The position numbers were made by a program, and so were the translations under genes. Shown here in pieces: positions 44,506 through 54,065 of a stretch of 64,000 nucleotides of DNA. The notes beneath the pieces were generated by a model. That model was not told where the DNA came from. It saw only the letters and a list, made by a program, of their open reading frames with translations, and did no database searches. The DNA is from RPQJ01 sp963732415 (GTDB lineage Bacteria > Pseudomonadota > Gammaproteobacteria > Steroidobacterales > Steroidobacteraceae). The DNA lies in the NCBI GenBank assembly GCA_963732415.1, contig CAVSZK010000007.1:1-64000 (forward strand). The letters run 5' to 3'. The stretch's first letter is position 1, and every line of letters begins with the position of its first letter.

Positions 44506-45723
44506 CTAATTTTGGAGGCAGTCGGTGAGCAGTGCCTCGGCATCGGCGCGGTCCATGTTCTTCGGCACCGGATAATCGCCGGCGGCCTCGATGCGTGCAG
44601 CCCGGGCGATCGCGGGGATGTCCTCCGCGCGGAGTGCCGCGATGCTGTCCGGAATCCCGACCGTGCGATTCAATTCGCGGACCCGCTCAACGAAGCGCTG
44701 TGCGAGCGCTGCTGCAGGCTCCGATGGCGAGCCTGCGCCGATGGCCACCGCGAGTTCCGCGAGCCGCGCCTCGGACTGCGGGGAGTCCCTCGAGAAGTCG
44801 AGCACCCTGGGCAGCAGTATCGCGTTGGCCAGCCCGTGCGGCACGCCATACATTCCGCCAAGCTTGTGCGCAAAGGCGTGCACGTAGCCCACCGCGGCCC
44901 GGGTAAACGCCAGGCCGCCGTAGAGCGACGCGAGCGCCATGCCCTCGCGCGCCTCGAGATTGTCCCCCCGTGCGTACGCTCGCGGCAGGTTCGCGAAGAC
45001 CAGCTTGACCGCCGAGACGCATAGCATCCTGGTGTCGGCCTGCTGCCAGCCGCCCTGGAAGGCCTCGACCGCGTGGGTCAGTGCATCCATGCCGGTCGCT
45101 GCCGTAATCGACTGCGGCATTCCCTTCATCATCTCCGGATCGAGCGCCGCGGCGACCGGCACCAGCTTGGGGTCGACCACGACCTTCTTCTCGTGCTTCG
45201 CCGAGTCGGTCACGACCGCCACCACGGTGACTTCCGACCCCGTACCCGCGGTCGTGGGAACCGCAAACAATGGCAGCGGCGGCTTGCCAACCTTCAGCAT
45301 CCCGACGAGCCTGGCGGGTGACTTGCCGCTGGTCGCCATCGCTGCAATGACCTTGGCGGCATCGATCGAGGAACCGCCGCCCAGCGCAAGGATCGAGTCG
45401 CTGCCGTGGGCACGCACCGCTGACAGGCCGGCCTGCAGAACCACATCGGTCGGATCGGGCACGATGCCGTCGAACACGGCGACGTCGATGCCCTCGGCCT
45501 CCAGCGCCTGCCGCACCGGGTCCACCAGCCCAAGCTTCACCAGCACCGCGTCGGTGGCGATCATGGTCCGGCGTGCACCAGAGCCGCCGATGAGCCCGCA
45601 GAGCCTGGCCGTCGAGCCCACGCCCACGAACAGCACCGGTCGCGGGATCGGCACCCACTTTGCGAGCGGTTTCTTCAGTACCTTGACCAGGCGGAGCGCG
45701 AGCAGGTGTAGTTCGAGAAGCAT
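44506..45723 (-). CDS. Iron-containing (group III) alcohol dehydrogenase
   Basis: A 405-residue Fe-ADH. NAD(P)-binding segment GGGSSIDAAKVIAAM, the GTGSEVT motif, and metal ligands in MDALTHAVEAF and HAFAHKLGGMYGVPHGLANAIL are all present. It should interconvert alcohol and aldehyde, and near WS/DGAT genes may make or consume fatty alcohols. The start at 45723 fits the family length; upstream in-frame extension is into the divergent intergenic region. GGA lies about 7 bases before the ATG. Confidence 0.9.
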   Translation of the reverse strand: MLLELHLLALRLVKVLKKPLAKWVPIPRPVLFVGVGSTARLCGLIGGSGARRTMIATDAVLVKLGLVDPVRQALEAEGIDVAVFDGIVPDPTDVVLQAGLSAVRAHGSDSILALGGGSSIDAAKVIAAMATSGKSPARLVGMLKVGKPPLPLFAVPTTAGTGSEVTVVAVVTDSAKHEKKVVVDPKLVPVAAALDPEMMKGMPQSITAATGMDALTHAVEAFQGGWQQADTRMLCVSAVKLVFANLPRAYARGDNLEAREGMALASLYGGLAFTRAAVGYVHAFAHKLGGMYGVPHGLANAILLPRVLDFSRDSPQSEARLAELAVAIGAGSPSEPAAALAQRFVERVRELNRTVGIPDSIAALRAEDIPAIARAARIEAAGDYPVPKNMDRADAEALLTDCLQN

Positions 45724-45861
45724 GGGCTGATCCGTGGTTGGCTGCCCCGGAGGATACCCGAATGCAAATCCAGTTCCCGTCCTGCTACCGTTCGCGCAGG
45801 GGACCGCCTCCAGGCAGGCGGCGGGGGCGGCTTGGCCAGTGCCGGAGACAGGAAAACTCAA

Positions 45862-47328
45862 ATGACAAAGATCATCCCGCCGCTCGACCTGATGTGGCTC
45901 ATCATGGAGACGCCGGCCGCACCCACCCACGTCGGCGCGATGATGTTGTTCGAGAAGCCCAAGCGGCGGCCCGGAACGGTCCGCGAGATCGTCGAATTCT
46001 ACCGCTCCTTCGAGCCTACCCCGCCGTTCAACTACATCCCGGAACTCTCTGGCGCGCACGCGCCGTATTTCCGAGAGGTGGACCACTGGGATCCCCTCTA
46101 TCACATCCAGTTCCTCGCGGTGCCCTCGGGGTCGTCATACGAGGACTTCCTGCGGCTCATCGCTGACCTCCACGAGCCCATGCTCGACCGCGACCGTCCA
46201 CTGTTCCGCCTGTGGGTCATCGACGACGTGCCCGGCGGCCGTTTCGCCGTTTATACCAAGGTGCACCACGCAATCATCGACGGGGCATCCGGCTCGCAGC
46301 GCATGTACGCGAGCCTGGGCCGGCGGGCGCGCGACCCGATCCGCCCTCCGGCATTCGCGGTCAGGACGCCGGTGCGAAAGCCACGCCCGCCGAAGGCGCT
46401 GGTCGAGCGCCTCGCGACACTCGGTGCCACGGCGGGCAAGCAGACACTTGCGCTGAGGGACGTATGGGGAGGTGCATTGCGCAAGGCCCTCACGGCGCTG
46501 ACGGGGTCCGACCCCGGCGGCAGCCAGCCGTTCACCGCGCACCCCGCGCCGATGAACGAACCGATGAAGATGGCACGAACCTACGCGACGCTGTCGCTGC
46601 CACTGGAAGAGATGCAGCAGGTCGGCCATCGCTTCGGCGCGACGCTGAACGACCTGGCCATCACGATCGTCGACGAGGGCGTGCACCGCTACCTGCGGCA
46701 GACGGGCCGCCCGTTCCCGCACCGGCTGGTCGCAATGTGCCCGATGTCGCTGCGCGACGAGGGCGACACGGAGGCAAAGACCAAGGCATCGGCCATGTTC
46801 GTGCACCTCGGACAGCCAGCCTCCGCGGTGCACGAGCGGATCAGTGAAGTGGTCGCCGCGATGGCGGTTGCGAAGAAAGAGCTGCGCGCAATGTCGAAGG
46901 ACGCGGCGATGATGTACGCCATCGCTGCCCTCGGCATCGCGGAACTGCGCACTGCCCCGGGCATCGCGCAGGTGACGCGTCCGCTCGCCAACCTGGTGAT
47001 CTCCAACGTCCCGGGCGGCAAGGACACGATGTACGTAAACGGAGCGCGCATGGTTGGAGCGTTCCCGGTGTCGGCCGTGGCGGCATCGATCGGACTGAAC
47101 GCGACGGTTACCTCGGACTCGGGCCGAATGGACTTCGGCTTCATCGGCAACGGCGCGGCAATGCATGCATTGCCCGACCTGGCGCAGCATGTCGCCGACG
47201 CGTACGAGGAACTGAAAGCCGCCGCAAAGGGCAGCAGCAGCGCAGGTAAGCGCGGCACGGGCTCGCGCGCCAGGCCGCCCGCTCGCAAGCGAAGCAAGGT
47301 CTCGCGACCCGGCCGCGGCGGGAATTGA
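45862..47328 (+). CDS. Wax ester synthase/diacylglycerol acyltransferase, copy 2
   Basis: A 488-residue WS/DGAT-type protein with catalytic HHAIIDG at residues 135-141 and the family's later LVISNVPGGKDTMYVNGARMVGAFPVS. The C-terminal 40 residues are basic (KRGTGSRARPPARKRSKVSR), similar to the tail of copy 1. Start 45862 has AGGA 8 bases upstream and begins the family-typical IIPPLDLMWL. Divergent from Fe-ADH (138 bp). It abuts the third WS/DGAT gene by overlap or 2 bp. Confidence 0.9.
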   Translation: MTKIIPPLDLMWLIMETPAAPTHVGAMMLFEKPKRRPGTVREIVEFYRSFEPTPPFNYIPELSGAHAPYFREVDHWDPLYHIQFLAVPSGSSYEDFLRLIADLHEPMLDRDRPLFRLWVIDDVPGGRFAVYTKVHHAIIDGASGSQRMYASLGRRARDPIRPPAFAVRTPVRKPRPPKALVERLATLGATAGKQTLALRDVWGGALRKALTALTGSDPGGSQPFTAHPAPMNEPMKMARTYATLSLPLEEMQQVGHRFGATLNDLAITIVDEGVHRYLRQTGRPFPHRLVAMCPMSLRDEGDTEAKTKASAMFVHLGQPASAVHERISEVVAAMAVAKKELRAMSKDAAMMYAIAALGIAELRTAPGIAQVTRPLANLVISNVPGGKDTMYVNGARMVGAFPVSAVAASIGLNATVTSDSGRMDFGFIGNGAAMHALPDLAQHVADAYEELKAAAKGSSSAGKRGTGSRARPPARKRSKVSRPGRGGN

Positions 47329-47330
47329 CC

Positions 47331-48743
47331 ATGGAACGCATGAGCGGCGCCGATGCGCTGATGCTGTACCTCGATCGCGCAGAGGCCTACAACCACACGA
47401 TCAAGCTCTCGATAATCGATCCCTCGGCCGACGCCGAGGGCTGGTCCTGGAAACGCTTCAAGGCCACGTGGTCGTCCCGGGTCGGGCTGATTCCACGCCT
47501 GCGGCAGCGGTACCTCCGCGTGCCGATGGGACTCAATCATCCGGTCTGGGTCGAGGATCCGGCGTTCGACATGGACTACCACCTGCGTCGGGTAGGCTGC
47601 CCTGCCCCGGGTTCGATGGTGGAGCTGTGCGAACTCATCTGTGAGTTCTACGCGCACCCGATGGACCACACCCGTCCCCTCTGGCAGGTCTGGGTCGTCG
47701 AAGGACTCGAGGGTGGCCGCGTCGCTGTCGTCCTGTTCATTCATCACGCGCTCACCGACGGTGTCGGCATCCTGCGCATGCTGGACAATTTCTGGAACAC
47801 CCGGCCCGAGTCCGAGCAGCATCCGTCACCGGCCGAGTGGCACCCGCCCCCGCTTCCGGGCAAGGGGCGGCTGCTGTGGGAAGGCCTGCGCGACCTGCCT
47901 GGCGTGTTCGCCGCAAACCTGCCCGGAGCCATCCGGGGAACGCGAGCCGGTCGCAGGATCCTCGAGGATTGGCGCAGCACGGGACGCTCGCTGCCCCCGG
48001 TTGCCGGCGACTCGAAATATCCCGCACCATATGCAGTGAAGCTCTCGCCGAACCGCACGTTCGCGATCCACTCGTTCTCGCTGCCAGCAATACGCGCAAT
48101 CGCGAAGAAGCACGGCGTGACGATCAACGACGTGTTCATCGGAGCGACCTCGGGTGCAATCCGCGAGCTGCTGATCGAACAGGGCGGGACCGCGCCGACC
48201 CAGCCGATGGTGGCGACCGTGCCTTTCTCGCTGGTGCCGCTGGCCGAGCGTACGCGTGACGGTAACTTTTCCACCGTTTGCCACACGCTGCTGCACACGG
48301 AGATCGCCGACCCGCTGGAACGGCTGCGCGCGTGCAAGCGTGACGCGGACACTATGAAGGCCTGGTTCGAGGCGACACGCGAGGCCAACCTCGCGGCGGT
48401 GATGAACCTGCTGCCGCCGGCCGTGCCGAAGATCGTGGATCGCGTGAACGAAATGAAGGGTGGCGGACTTCTGCCCTTCTGGAACGTCGTGCTCTCGAAC
48501 GTGCCCGGGCCGCGCGCGCCGCTTCGGCTCGGTAACCTCAAGCTGGCGGAGTGGTTCTCGATCGGGCAACTGGCCCACGGCTCAGCACTGAACGTGACCG
48601 TATGGAGCTACGTGGACCAGTTCAACCTCTCGGTGCTCTCCGACCCTGCTGTGCTGCCGGACGCGTGGCGCCTGATGCATCACTTTCATTCCAGCCTCGC
48701 GGCGCTCGAATCCGCGACCGCGGGATCACCCGGGCAACGGTAG
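47331..48743 (+). CDS. Wax ester synthase/diacylglycerol acyltransferase, copy 3
   Basis: A 470-residue WS/DGAT-type protein. Catalytic HHALTDG is at 138-144; MERMSGADALMLYLD is the usual opening and VVLSNVPGPRAPL the usual C-terminal motif. It differs clearly from copies 1 and 2 in sequence, suggesting different substrates rather than recent duplication. The ATG at 47331 is chosen; a TTG at 47325 overlapping the previous stop is an alternative. The esterase gene follows 6 bp downstream. Confidence 0.9.
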   Translation: MERMSGADALMLYLDRAEAYNHTIKLSIIDPSADAEGWSWKRFKATWSSRVGLIPRLRQRYLRVPMGLNHPVWVEDPAFDMDYHLRRVGCPAPGSMVELCELICEFYAHPMDHTRPLWQVWVVEGLEGGRVAVVLFIHHALTDGVGILRMLDNFWNTRPESEQHPSPAEWHPPPLPGKGRLLWEGLRDLPGVFAANLPGAIRGTRAGRRILEDWRSTGRSLPPVAGDSKYPAPYAVKLSPNRTFAIHSFSLPAIRAIAKKHGVTINDVFIGATSGAIRELLIEQGGTAPTQPMVATVPFSLVPLAERTRDGNFSTVCHTLLHTEIADPLERLRACKRDADTMKAWFEATREANLAAVMNLLPPAVPKIVDRVNEMKGGGLLPFWNVVLSNVPGPRAPLRLGNLKLAEWFSIGQLAHGSALNVTVWSYVDQFNLSVLSDPAVLPDAWRLMHHFHSSLAALESATAGSPGQR

Positions 48744-48749
48744 CGATCC

Positions 48750-49661
48750 ATGGTCAGCTGGCAGACGACAACGGCAAGCCTGCTCGCCCGCTTGACGGTC
48801 AAGCAGCAGCTGCAGCGCGACGTGTCGGTGGAACGGCTTCGCGAACAGATCGGCGCGATCGAACGACTGTTCCCGGACCATCCCCCGGGATTCGCCGTGG
48901 CCCACGATCATCCCCTTCCCCACTGCGATTCCGAGTGGCTGCGTGAAAAGGGTTCGGAGACCGACCGGGTACTGCTGCACTTCCCGGGCGGCGCGTACGT
49001 TGCGCGACTGCCGAACATGGAGCGGGCAATGATGGCGAGGCTCTGCACGGCGGCCAATGCACGTGCGCGCATGGTCTTCTACAGGCTCGCGCCCGAGTAC
49101 CCGTTCCCCGCGGGCCACGACGACAGCGTCGGGGCCTACGAGCAGCTGCTCGAACTCGGCGTGGAACCCGGGCGCATCGTAGTGAGCGGCATTTCGGCGG
49201 GCGGCGGAATGGCGCTCGCGGTGCTGCTCGCGGCGCGCGATCGCGGCCTGCCGATGCCGGCCGGCGCAATACTGATGTCGCCGCTGACGGACCTCACCGA
49301 TCCGCACGAGGGCACCCGCGTCGCAAACGCGGTTCGCGATCCCGTGCTCAGCGAGAAGCGCGGGATCGAGATGCGTGCGATGTATGCGGGCGGAGACCCG
49401 GACATGCTGGTGCACCCCTGGGTGTCCCCCGTCTATGGCGAATTCGCCGGCCTGCCACCGCTCTTCTTCCAGGCGGGCAGTACGGAAATCCTGCTCGACG
49501 ACAGCCGGCGCTGCGTGGAGCGTGCCACGGCGGCCGGGGTAGCGGCCGAGCTCGAAGTCTGGAAGGAAATGCCGCATGGGTGGCAAGGACTCCCATTTAT
49601 CCCGGAATCACAACGTGCGCTCGAACACTGCGCCGACTTCGTGAGGCAACGATGTCCATGA
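48750..49661 (+). CDS. HSL-family alpha/beta-hydrolase (esterase), copy 1
   Basis: A 303-residue alpha/beta-hydrolase of the hormone-sensitive lipase group. Nucleophile Ser149 is in GISAGG (147-152); YRLAPEYPFPAG and FFQAGSTEILLDD (catalytic Asp region) and PHGW (His) complete the triad. The oxyanion-hole motif reads HFPGGAY (77-83) instead of the usual HGGG/HGGA, which is unusual. Directly downstream of two WS/DGAT genes, it may hydrolyse the esters they make. The stop overlaps the hemerythrin start region. Confidence 0.87.
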   Translation: MVSWQTTTASLLARLTVKQQLQRDVSVERLREQIGAIERLFPDHPPGFAVAHDHPLPHCDSEWLREKGSETDRVLLHFPGGAYVARLPNMERAMMARLCTAANARARMVFYRLAPEYPFPAGHDDSVGAYEQLLELGVEPGRIVVSGISAGGGMALAVLLAARDRGLPMPAGAILMSPLTDLTDPHEGTRVANAVRDPVLSEKRGIEMRAMYAGGDPDMLVHPWVSPVYGEFAGLPPLFFQAGSTEILLDDSRRCVERATAAGVAAELEVWKEMPHGWQGLPFIPESQRALEHCADFVRQRCP

Positions 49662-50599
49662 ACGCAAGAACCTCAAAGACCGCAAAGACTGCAAAGGCCG
49701 CAGCCGCTGCATCGCCTGCAACCAGGAAGACACGGACGCCCGCCAGACCGTCCTCCAGGCCAGTTGCGTCGTCGCGAGCCCGCACGCACGCGCCGGCCGC
49801 CGGCGAGGAATTCATGAGGCTTTTGCGCGAGGATCATGCGGGCCTTTCGCGGGTACTGCGCGAGATCGACGCGCAGCAGAGCGCACTGCGGACCACGCCC
49901 GAGACCGCGCGACCGGTGCTCGTCGAAGCGATGCGATACATCCTCGTGTACCAGCACTCAGTGCACCATCCGAGGGAAGACCTGCTGTTCGCCAGGATCC
50001 GGGATCGTGAACCGATGCTGTACCGGAACATGCACCGGCTGGTGATGGAGCACCGGATCGGCCAGGAGCGGGCCGAGGCGCTTGCGAGGGACCTGGCGCG
50101 GGCGAAACCCGAGCAGTTGCGAGGCAAGACGGGCGTGCGCCTTTCGAAGCAGTTGCAGGACTACGTGCGCCACACGCGTGGGCACATGCGCCGCGAGGAA
50201 GCTGTTTTCTATACAGGGTCGGCGCGAGTGCTGAAGGCGTCCGACTGGGCGGCGATCATGGTGGGCCCGACGCCGCGTGACCCGGCCAGTAACCTGCATC
50301 GGCTCGCGGACAGGTATCCACAGCTCGCGGCCCGGCTCGCGCAACCGGAGCGCACTGTCACCGGGCATGGCGAGCATGTGGCGCAGTCGCAGGACCGGCC
50401 GGGCATTCGCCAGCGCGCCGAGGTCGTGGCGGAGTTCTGTGGTGAGGTGCTGCACGAGACAGCCGACCTCGCCAGGGCCGGACTCCAGGATCTTGGCGGC
50501 ATCCGCTCTCCGGTTGGAGCAGTGCGGGCCTCGCTATCGATCAGTGCCCGCAGCGTCCGCTACGCCGCGCGGCTGGCGACCCTGCCGTTCAAGCGCTGA
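49652..50599 (+). CDS. Hemerythrin (HHE)-domain protein with basic Ala/Lys-rich N-terminal tail
   Basis: A 315-residue cytoplasmic protein. Residues 1-50 are rich in Ala, Lys, Thr, Ser, Pro and Arg (KTAKTAKAAAAASPATRKTR...), like histone H1 tails. Residues ~55-190 form a hemerythrin four-helix domain with His residues at DHAGLS, HHPREDLL, HRIGQ and HMRREEAVF for a di-iron or oxygen/NO sensing site. Residues ~200-315 are a less defined helical tail. Start at 49652 has GAGG 5 bases upstream. Its end overlaps the convergent LAL regulator gene by 11 bp. Confidence 0.8.
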   Translation: MSMNARTSKTAKTAKAAAAASPATRKTRTPARPSSRPVASSRARTHAPAAGEEFMRLLREDHAGLSRVLREIDAQQSALRTTPETARPVLVEAMRYILVYQHSVHHPREDLLFARIRDREPMLYRNMHRLVMEHRIGQERAEALARDLARAKPEQLRGKTGVRLSKQLQDYVRHTRGHMRREEAVFYTGSARVLKASDWAAIMVGPTPRDPASNLHRLADRYPQLAARLAQPERTVTGHGEHVAQSQDRPGIRQRAEVVAEFCGEVLHETADLARAGLQDLGGIRSPVGAVRASLSISARSVRYAARLATLPFKR

Positions 50600-53264
50600 G
50601 CACGCCGAGCAGCCTGGCGCGATCCACCGCATGTCGCCGGTTCGCCGCGTTCAGCTTGGCGAACACGTTCTTCAAGTGCCACTTGACCGTCTGCTCGCCA
50701 ATATCCATGGCGCGGGCAATTTCCTTGTTGGCCATGCCCGCCGCAAGCAGCGACAGGATGCGGGCTTCCCTGGGCGTCAGCAGTCCGCTGGTCGCTGCAC
50801 CTCCGCCGGCCGATGGCGGCGGAACGCTCGCGGTCCCGGAATGCGGCCACGCTGGCACTGCCGGCTTGCTCGCAGCCACCGCGTGCGGGTCGGCGCACTC
50901 GATCATGGATGCCAGGTCGGGATGCGCGTTCTCGACGAACCACCTCATCCCGCCCAGGCCGGCGAGACTCAGCACTTCCGACAACGATTCCCGCGCTCCC
51001 GGACGCCCGAGCTGGTAGAGCGCCAGCGCCTGCAGGGCGCGCGCGGCCAGCGCATCGGGGCTGCGCCCGGGTCCCGCTCTCAGCTGGCCGAACAGCGAGA
51101 GCGCCGCTTCGGCGCCTTCCGGGTCGGCTCGCGACAGGCAAACCCACGCGGTGGCAACGGCGAGCCGCCGATCAACCAGTCCCAGGAACGGCCGGTGGGC
51201 CGGGCCTTCGAATGTCCCACGCATCGCTACAGCGTCCGCAAGCCTTTCCGCCGCGGTCGCGAGCCGCAATTGCTGCACGTGGGCCCGAACCTGCCCAACC
51301 AGCGAACTGAACACGAGTCGCGGCATGCCTCGAGCCACCCCCAGGTCGCGCAGCGCCTCGAGCGCTTCCATCGCGCGCGCATCCTCGCCGCGATGCATCG
51401 AACTTTCCGCTATGACTCGATAGGAGAGCAGGATCGGGTCCGGCATGCCCACGCGCTCGATGACATCAAGACGGTCAGCGAGCAGCGCGAGCGCCTCATC
51501 GATGTGGCCACGCAGGTACATGACAGCCGACAACGTGCCCGCGAACATCGCGGCGACCACACTGCGACGGCCCATGTCGCGTTCAGCGGTCGCGATCGCC
51601 GGCCGCAGAATGGACTCTGCCCGCATCGGGTTGCCGTCCCAGATTTGGCTGAGCGCGACAGTCATGTCGCCGAACGCAAGCGGAAGGCGCATCGACGGCT
51701 CCCGGCTTGCTGCCGAGATGCTCGGGCAGAGCAACTGGCGCGCGCTCTCCGCCTCGCCCGAATGCAGTGCAAGCGTGGCCCGGGAGTTCGCCAGTGAGAT
51801 GACGTGCAGCGGTGTTGCGCCCGGCGGCGGCTCATCCCAGTCCTGCAATGCCCCGGCAATCAACCCCGGCTTGTCACGGAAGGTCGCCGCCGCCGCACTG
51901 ACCAGCGCTGCCTCGAACCTTGCCGCGTCGTCGCAGTCCGGGAGTTGCAGGATGCGCTCGATGGTTGCGGGCACGCCCTCCGGGTCGTCACCAAGCGCAC
52001 TGATCCAGGCGCCGGTAACCTGCAGTCCGACGTCGCGGGCCATCACCGATTCGGGCACGCGCCGGATCCAGTCCCGCGCCTCGCCGAGACGACCTTCGCG
52101 TGCGATGTCACGCAGGCAGCGCGTGGCATGTGCGACGGCAAGAGCCTCGTTGCCGGCCGCCCAGGCGTGGCGGGCCGCCTCCTGGAACTGGTCATGCGCC
52201 GCGTACCACGCCGCGGCCCTCTCGTAGCAGCCCCTGCGCTCCTCGACCGGGAGCTTGTCGAAATGGCCGAGCAGGAAGTCCCGTGCCATCGCGTGCATCT
52301 TGAGCCACTGCCGATCTTCGGACTGAGTCACGACGGGCGAATTGCGTGCTGCGGCGTCGAGGACGCGGGCCGCGTCCGGGTAGCCGGTGACGGCAGCGCA
52401 GAGATCGACGTTCATCGACTCGAGGATCGAGATCCGCACGACGAATCCCGCCTCCTCCGGCGACACGCGCGACAGCATGGACTCGAAAAAGAACCGGTTG
52501 ATGTCGCCGCGCTGCGCGCTCAACTGGCCGATGATCGTCTGCTGGTCGGGTGCTGCCTCGATGGCTGCCGCCGCGAGCTGCAGGCCCAGCGGCCAGCCTT
52601 CAGTCAGTTCGTGAATCCGGGCAGTGGCATCCAACCCGATCCTGCACCCGAAGCGCGCGCGCAGGATCTGCCGTGATTCGTCGGCATCGAGTCGCAGGTC
52701 GGCGACGCCGATACTTGCCAGCTGGCCGCTTGCGATCAGGTCGGCAAGGTTCAGGTCCAGCTGCCGTCGGCTCGCGACCACGAACTGCAGGTTGGGCGGG
52801 GCGTTGTTCAGCAGGTACGACAGCATCGCACTCAAGGCCACCTGCGGCATGCGGTGCGCGTCGTCGAGGATCACGATCGTTGGCGTGGCGAGCCCGGCCA
52901 CTTCGGCAAGCAGCGCGGTCAGCGCCTCGAGTTCGCGGTTCTCCTGCAGCCGTCCCTGCATGGATGCCACGGTGAATGCGTCCTTGCCGGTGGCGCTGCG
53001 CAGCGCGAAGGCGAGCAGGTCCACGAACTGCGCTCTCTCGTCCTGCGCGTCGAGCGTTGCCCAGGCGACGTAGGCGCCGCGTTCCAGCCAGAGTCGGCGC
53101 CAATGGGCGAGCAGCATCGTCTTGCCGAAACCCTGCGGGGCGGTCGCCAGGATCGCAGTGCGGTCATTGATCCCGGCCCAGCGCCCGTCGAGGCGGGGCC
53201 GTGCCGGCAGCGCCCGTCCGGGCTTCGGGGGCGCGGTCTTGAGCAGGAACCGTGACGCGACCAT
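50589..53264 (-). CDS. LAL/MalT-type LuxR-family transcriptional regulator
   Basis: An 891-residue ATP-dependent regulator. Walker A APQGFGKT is at 42-49 and Walker B VILDDAH at 131-137; a long helical TPR-like sensor region fills the middle; the last ~64 residues are a LuxR HTH (LTPREARILSLLAAGMANKEIARAM). Proteins like MalT and AlkS bind an inducer and ATP before activating transcription. It is placed beside the lipid-ester cluster and probably controls it, by inference. Start 53264 puts Walker A at the usual distance; no strong Shine-Dalgarno is seen. Confidence 0.9.
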   Translation of the reverse strand: MVASRFLLKTAPPKPGRALPARPRLDGRWAGINDRTAILATAPQGFGKTMLLAHWRRLWLERGAYVAWATLDAQDERAQFVDLLAFALRSATGKDAFTVASMQGRLQENRELEALTALLAEVAGLATPTIVILDDAHRMPQVALSAMLSYLLNNAPPNLQFVVASRRQLDLNLADLIASGQLASIGVADLRLDADESRQILRARFGCRIGLDATARIHELTEGWPLGLQLAAAAIEAAPDQQTIIGQLSAQRGDINRFFFESMLSRVSPEEAGFVVRISILESMNVDLCAAVTGYPDAARVLDAAARNSPVVTQSEDRQWLKMHAMARDFLLGHFDKLPVEERRGCYERAAAWYAAHDQFQEAARHAWAAGNEALAVAHATRCLRDIAREGRLGEARDWIRRVPESVMARDVGLQVTGAWISALGDDPEGVPATIERILQLPDCDDAARFEAALVSAAAATFRDKPGLIAGALQDWDEPPPGATPLHVISLANSRATLALHSGEAESARQLLCPSISAASREPSMRLPLAFGDMTVALSQIWDGNPMRAESILRPAIATAERDMGRRSVVAAMFAGTLSAVMYLRGHIDEALALLADRLDVIERVGMPDPILLSYRVIAESSMHRGEDARAMEALEALRDLGVARGMPRLVFSSLVGQVRAHVQQLRLATAAERLADAVAMRGTFEGPAHRPFLGLVDRRLAVATAWVCLSRADPEGAEAALSLFGQLRAGPGRSPDALAARALQALALYQLGRPGARESLSEVLSLAGLGGMRWFVENAHPDLASMIECADPHAVAASKPAVPAWPHSGTASVPPPSAGGGAATSGLLTPREARILSLLAAGMANKEIARAMDIGEQTVKWHLKNVFAKLNAANRRHAVDRARLLGVLSA

Positions 53265-53345
53265 AGCTTTGGCGCTGCCCTGCGGCGTCGCCGTTTCCAG
53301 TCTCCCCGTCGATTCGAAACGACCTGCGGCCAAGCATAGCCCATG

Positions 53346-53364
53346 CCCCCTCTGTTTGGGGGGG
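53346..53364. promoter_or_regulatory. C-run/G-run palindrome upstream of LAL regulator (candidate operator)
   Basis: CCCCC (53346-53350), TCTGTTT and GGGGGGG (53358-53364) lie about 90 bp before the LAL regulator start. The minus strand reads CCCCCCCAAACAGAGGGGG, similar to CCCCCCCAAGTCGGGGGG at 42675-42692. It could be an autoregulatory binding site. The spacer lengths differ (7 versus 5), which weakens the case. Confidence 0.35.
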
Positions 53365-53506
53365 CGACCCGGATCCGCCCGCGCGAGCGCTGCTGCGGAG
53401 CCGAGCCCCCCCACTGCGAGTGGCGGAAGCAGCGGGCGCCGAGACTAAGGTGATCGTTCGCCCGGACTGCCCGCAGGAACCAACCAGCCGCAGAGCGAAT
53501 GGAATC

Positions 53507-53983
53507 ATGACGTTCGAACACATCGACACGAGCTGCATCACGGACGACAGCCTGCCCTGGATGCCGTTTCTCCCGTACTCCGACCTCGTCTCGGTGAAGC
53601 TCTTCCACGCGGACCCGGTACGGGGCGAGGTGATCAGCGTGCTGCGCGCCCCGCCGGGGGTGCAGCTTCCGCGATATCGCCACGCCGGCTCCGCGACGAT
53701 CTACACGGTGCAGGGCCGCTGGAAGTACCTCGAGCACGACTGGGTCGCAGGTCCGGGCAGCGTCGTGATCGAGACTGCTGACTCGCATCACACGCCGCAC
53801 GTACTCCCGGACGGGACCGACGACGTGATCATGTTCATGGTCAACTCGGGCGAGTTGCTGCTGCTCGACGCCGACGGCCGGGTCGTCGCCACCGAGAACT
53901 GGCGCACCGCGGTCGAGCGCTATCTCGACTATTGCCGCGACAACGACATCGAGCCCCGCGACGTCACCGGGATCAACGCCTGA
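53507..53983 (+). CDS. Cupin-domain protein (2,4'-dihydroxyacetophenone dioxygenase-like)
   Basis: A 158-residue single-domain cupin. RYRHAGSATIYTVQGRWKYLEHDWVAGPGS is the first cupin motif with a His and Glu-like ligands, followed by HHTPHVLPDG as the second. The closing segment resembles bacterial 2,4'-dihydroxyacetophenone dioxygenase/ChrR-like cupins, so metal-dependent oxygenation or anti-sigma-like metal binding are both possible. The start at 53507 begins the conserved region; GGA lies just upstream. Divergent from the LAL gene (242 bp). Confidence 0.78.
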   Translation: MTFEHIDTSCITDDSLPWMPFLPYSDLVSVKLFHADPVRGEVISVLRAPPGVQLPRYRHAGSATIYTVQGRWKYLEHDWVAGPGSVVIETADSHHTPHVLPDGTDDVIMFMVNSGELLLLDADGRVVATENWRTAVERYLDYCRDNDIEPRDVTGINA

Positions 53984-54065
53984 GGCAGCCTGGCAGCAAC
54001 CGCCGCATCGATCCAGCCAGGATCCGAACCCCGGCCAGCCGAAAGCTGCATCGATGACCTGCCGC

